A program made the position numbers and the translations under genes. Of a stretch of DNA of 64,000 nucleotides, positions 63,001-64,000 are shown one piece after another (position 1 is the stretch's first letter; each line of letters opens with the position of its first letter). Below the pieces are notes generated by a model. The model saw nothing but the letters and a program-made list of their open reading frames with translations. It was not told the origin of the DNA and did no database searches. The stretch covers positions 3,658,001-3,722,000 of the forward strand of contig LR632930.1 of NCBI GenBank assembly GCA_902167325.1, written 5' to 3'. The DNA is from Chitinophaga pinensis. GTDB taxonomy: Bacteria > Bacteroidota > Bacteroidia > Chitinophagales > Chitinophagaceae.

Positions 63001-63502
63001 CCGTCGCCATTCAGATCGTCGAGCCGGTAAACGAGTTCGGTTTCGATAGCCAGATCCCTCCAGTCGCGGGAGCTGTCGCCATTCAGATCGGCGAGCCATT
63101 GGTTACGGTGACTGTTTTCGGGAGAAAGCTCCGTGTGCAGGAAGTTCCGGCGGTCTTCCACAGTGGTCAGACTAATGGAAGGAATCTCCCATTCCCGGTG
63201 CCCGCGGATATCGAACTCGGAATTCTTTTGCCGGTTGGTGGTGGTGTAGTAAATACTGCCGTTGTCGTCGATATCAATGGCGATGGGGGATACCACGAGG
63301 GAATCGATGCCCCACAGCGAGAGGGTAAGCCCTTCTGCCAGTACGGGCTTTATTTCTGCTTCTATGGCAGTGGCAATTTTAGCAGTCTGGGCGGAATCCA
63401 TTTTTTGATCCGCAGGTCGGTGGGCGATTGGTTGCAACCGGCCATCATTGCGGAATAGATGAGGACGCAGGCGGCAGCCTTGCTCGATACGGGTTGTTTC
63501 AT
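60099..63502 (-). CDS. Propeller-HEAT-cytochrome c lipoprotein, signal peptide out of frame
   Basis: The main frame (TTG 63437 or ATG 63401 to stop 60099) encodes about 1100 residues: a sorbosone dehydrogenase/PVC-type beta-propeller (DIDDNGSIYYTTT, ADLNGDSSRDWRD and several DxNGDG Ca-binding-like loops, FAHGLRNTHEFVFDEYGN), many HEAT repeats (PEIRALTAKWLGDI, VRTSAALALEKLG) and a C-terminal cytochrome c domain with CMKCH and a likely Met ligand in SSMPDM. It lacks a signal peptide, yet heme attachment needs export. In another frame ATG 63502 begins MKQPVSSKAAACVL, then IYSAMMAGCNQSP, a perfect lipoprotein signal, which joins the main frame if the A6 run (63401-63406) had seven As. So it is a frameshifted, slippage-read or mis-sequenced gene. 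Confidence 0.78.
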
Positions 63503-63524
63503 GCTAGCAATCTTGACGTGGAAA

Positions 63525-63552
63525 AAGCCGCCCGGAATATCCCGGACGGCTT
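63525..63552 (-). terminator. Terminator of the C1 peptidase gene
   Basis: On the minus strand AAGCCG and CGGCTT with an inner CCGG/CCGG stem form a hairpin followed by TTTCC. It lies 46 bases beyond the stop at 63599 and ahead of the lipoprotein ATG at 63502. Confidence 0.7.
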
Positions 63553-63598
63553 ATCAAAATAATCAAAATCGGTAGAATTCGCAACGCCGTTCAACTAA

Positions 63599-64000
63599 TT
63601 ACAAGCCAATACGGGTACGCGTTGCTGCGGGAAGTGCGTCTTTATGCAGCATAACGTAAATGGATTTCAGGCGGATATAGGGGTAGCTCATGTAAACGAA
63701 TCCATTCCTGCAGGCCTTCGGCCCCCAGGAATTCTTGACCTTGAGATACTTCTTCCCGGTCTGGTCCTGAACACGGCCTGTGATGTGCATATTGTGATCG
63801 TCTACTGTCCGGAAGCTCTCGAACTCTTCCTGCCGGAATTGCTGTGAAATATCCGTCCGTTCCGGCTGCACCTTTCTAACGATAGATCTGGCATTTGCAG
63901 GGTTTGCCGCCACCATTGCCACACCCTCCTGTCCCGAGAATCCCGGCTCTGAGGCATCGGTATCCAGTGCGAGTGTGAAACCGCTGTCGAGTGCGTGATC
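63599..64000 (-). CDS. C1-family aminopeptidase (bleomycin hydrolase type), 5' end missing
   Basis: The frame is open to the right edge on the minus strand, so only the C-terminal 133 residues are visible. They hold the catalytic His in DDHNMHITG and the Asn in VKNSWGP, with RNGFVYMSYPYIRLKSIYVMLHKDALP as the usual end of the PepC/bleomycin hydrolase fold. FTLALDTDASEPGFSG precedes these, typical of the family. The catalytic Cys lies outside the window. The enzyme is a cysteine exopeptidase; some Bacteroidota members are exported. A GTG at 63922 is internal, not the start. Confidence 0.88.
   Translation of the reverse strand, partial: DHALDSGFTLALDTDASEPGFSGQEGVAMVAANPANARSIVRKVQPERTDISQQFRQEEFESFRTVDDHNMHITGRVQDQTGKKYLKVKNSWGPKACRNGFVYMSYPYIRLKSIYVMLHKDALPAATRTRIGL

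Overview
The window looks like a chromosomal segment of a Bacteroidota bacterium, most probably of the Chitinophagaceae (Chitinophaga-like). The evidence is two SusC/SusD pairs, an ECF sigma/FecR pair feeding a SusC with an STN domain, a suf operon in the order BCDSET, promoter-like boxes of the Bacteroidota type (TTG, then TAnnTTTG), start codons mostly without strong Shine-Dalgarno sequences, and a tRNA gene without an encoded CCA. The genus is an inference from gene content. No insertion sequence, prophage, CRISPR array or replication origin was seen.

Layout. 1-1.65 kb: the 3' part of a clan GH-A-like glycosidase that runs off the left edge. 2-9 kb: sufBCDSET and a free methionine sulfoxide reductase gene on the minus strand, with a SufR-like Fe-S regulator divergent from them; the shared intergenic region holds overlapping promoters, an inverted repeat and a tRNA-like relic. 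9.2-13.6 kb: small membrane proteins, a Cys-rich GNAT enzyme, a GH9 glucanase and a DUF4421-like protein. 13.7-26 kb: a polysaccharide utilisation locus with SusC, SusD, a PEGA/zincin-like lipoprotein, two six-hairpin glycosidases, a GntR/periplasmic-binding-fold regulator and a sodium symporter. 26-31.8 kb: a probable phytate locus with beta-propeller phytase, TonB-dependent receptor and a TPR/HTH sensor, with phased direct repeats ahead of the receptor gene.

31.8-38.3 kb: a mixed region with a retropepsin-like lipoprotein-size secreted protein, membrane and hypothetical proteins, an 11-bp tandem repeat array, an XRE-pentapeptide regulator followed by a truncated ABC-2 permease, tRNA-Lys(CTT) and a YcaQ-type DNA glycosylase. 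38.3-46.7 kb: ECF sigma factor, FecR, SusC with STN, SusD and a TlpA-like thioredoxin. 46.8-56 kb: accessory genes, including a P-loop kinase-like protein, GreA-like protein, PAS-LuxR regulator, a secreted DUF4189-like/beta-barrel protein with a lipoprotein, a sialidase-fold protein and several orphan membrane proteins. 56-64 kb: PQQ-type sugar dehydrogenase, MFS exporter plus GNAT under a divergent HxlR regulator, a relic SusD tail, a large propeller/HEAT/cytochrome c lipoprotein whose signal peptide is out of frame across an A6 run, and the C-terminal part of a C1 peptidase cut by the right edge.

How the genes work together. In the first utilisation locus the GH9 enzyme and SusC/D would bind and import a glucan-type polymer or decorated oligosaccharide, the six-hairpin enzymes would trim it in the periplasm, the symporter would import the monomer, and the GntR-type protein would report the ligand. 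The second SusC/D system is controlled by cell-surface signalling (STN to FecR to ECF sigma) and has no glycosidase beside it, so its substrate is open. The most unusual items are the suf leader region, the shifted signal peptide, the SusD relic, and the two repeat arrays.
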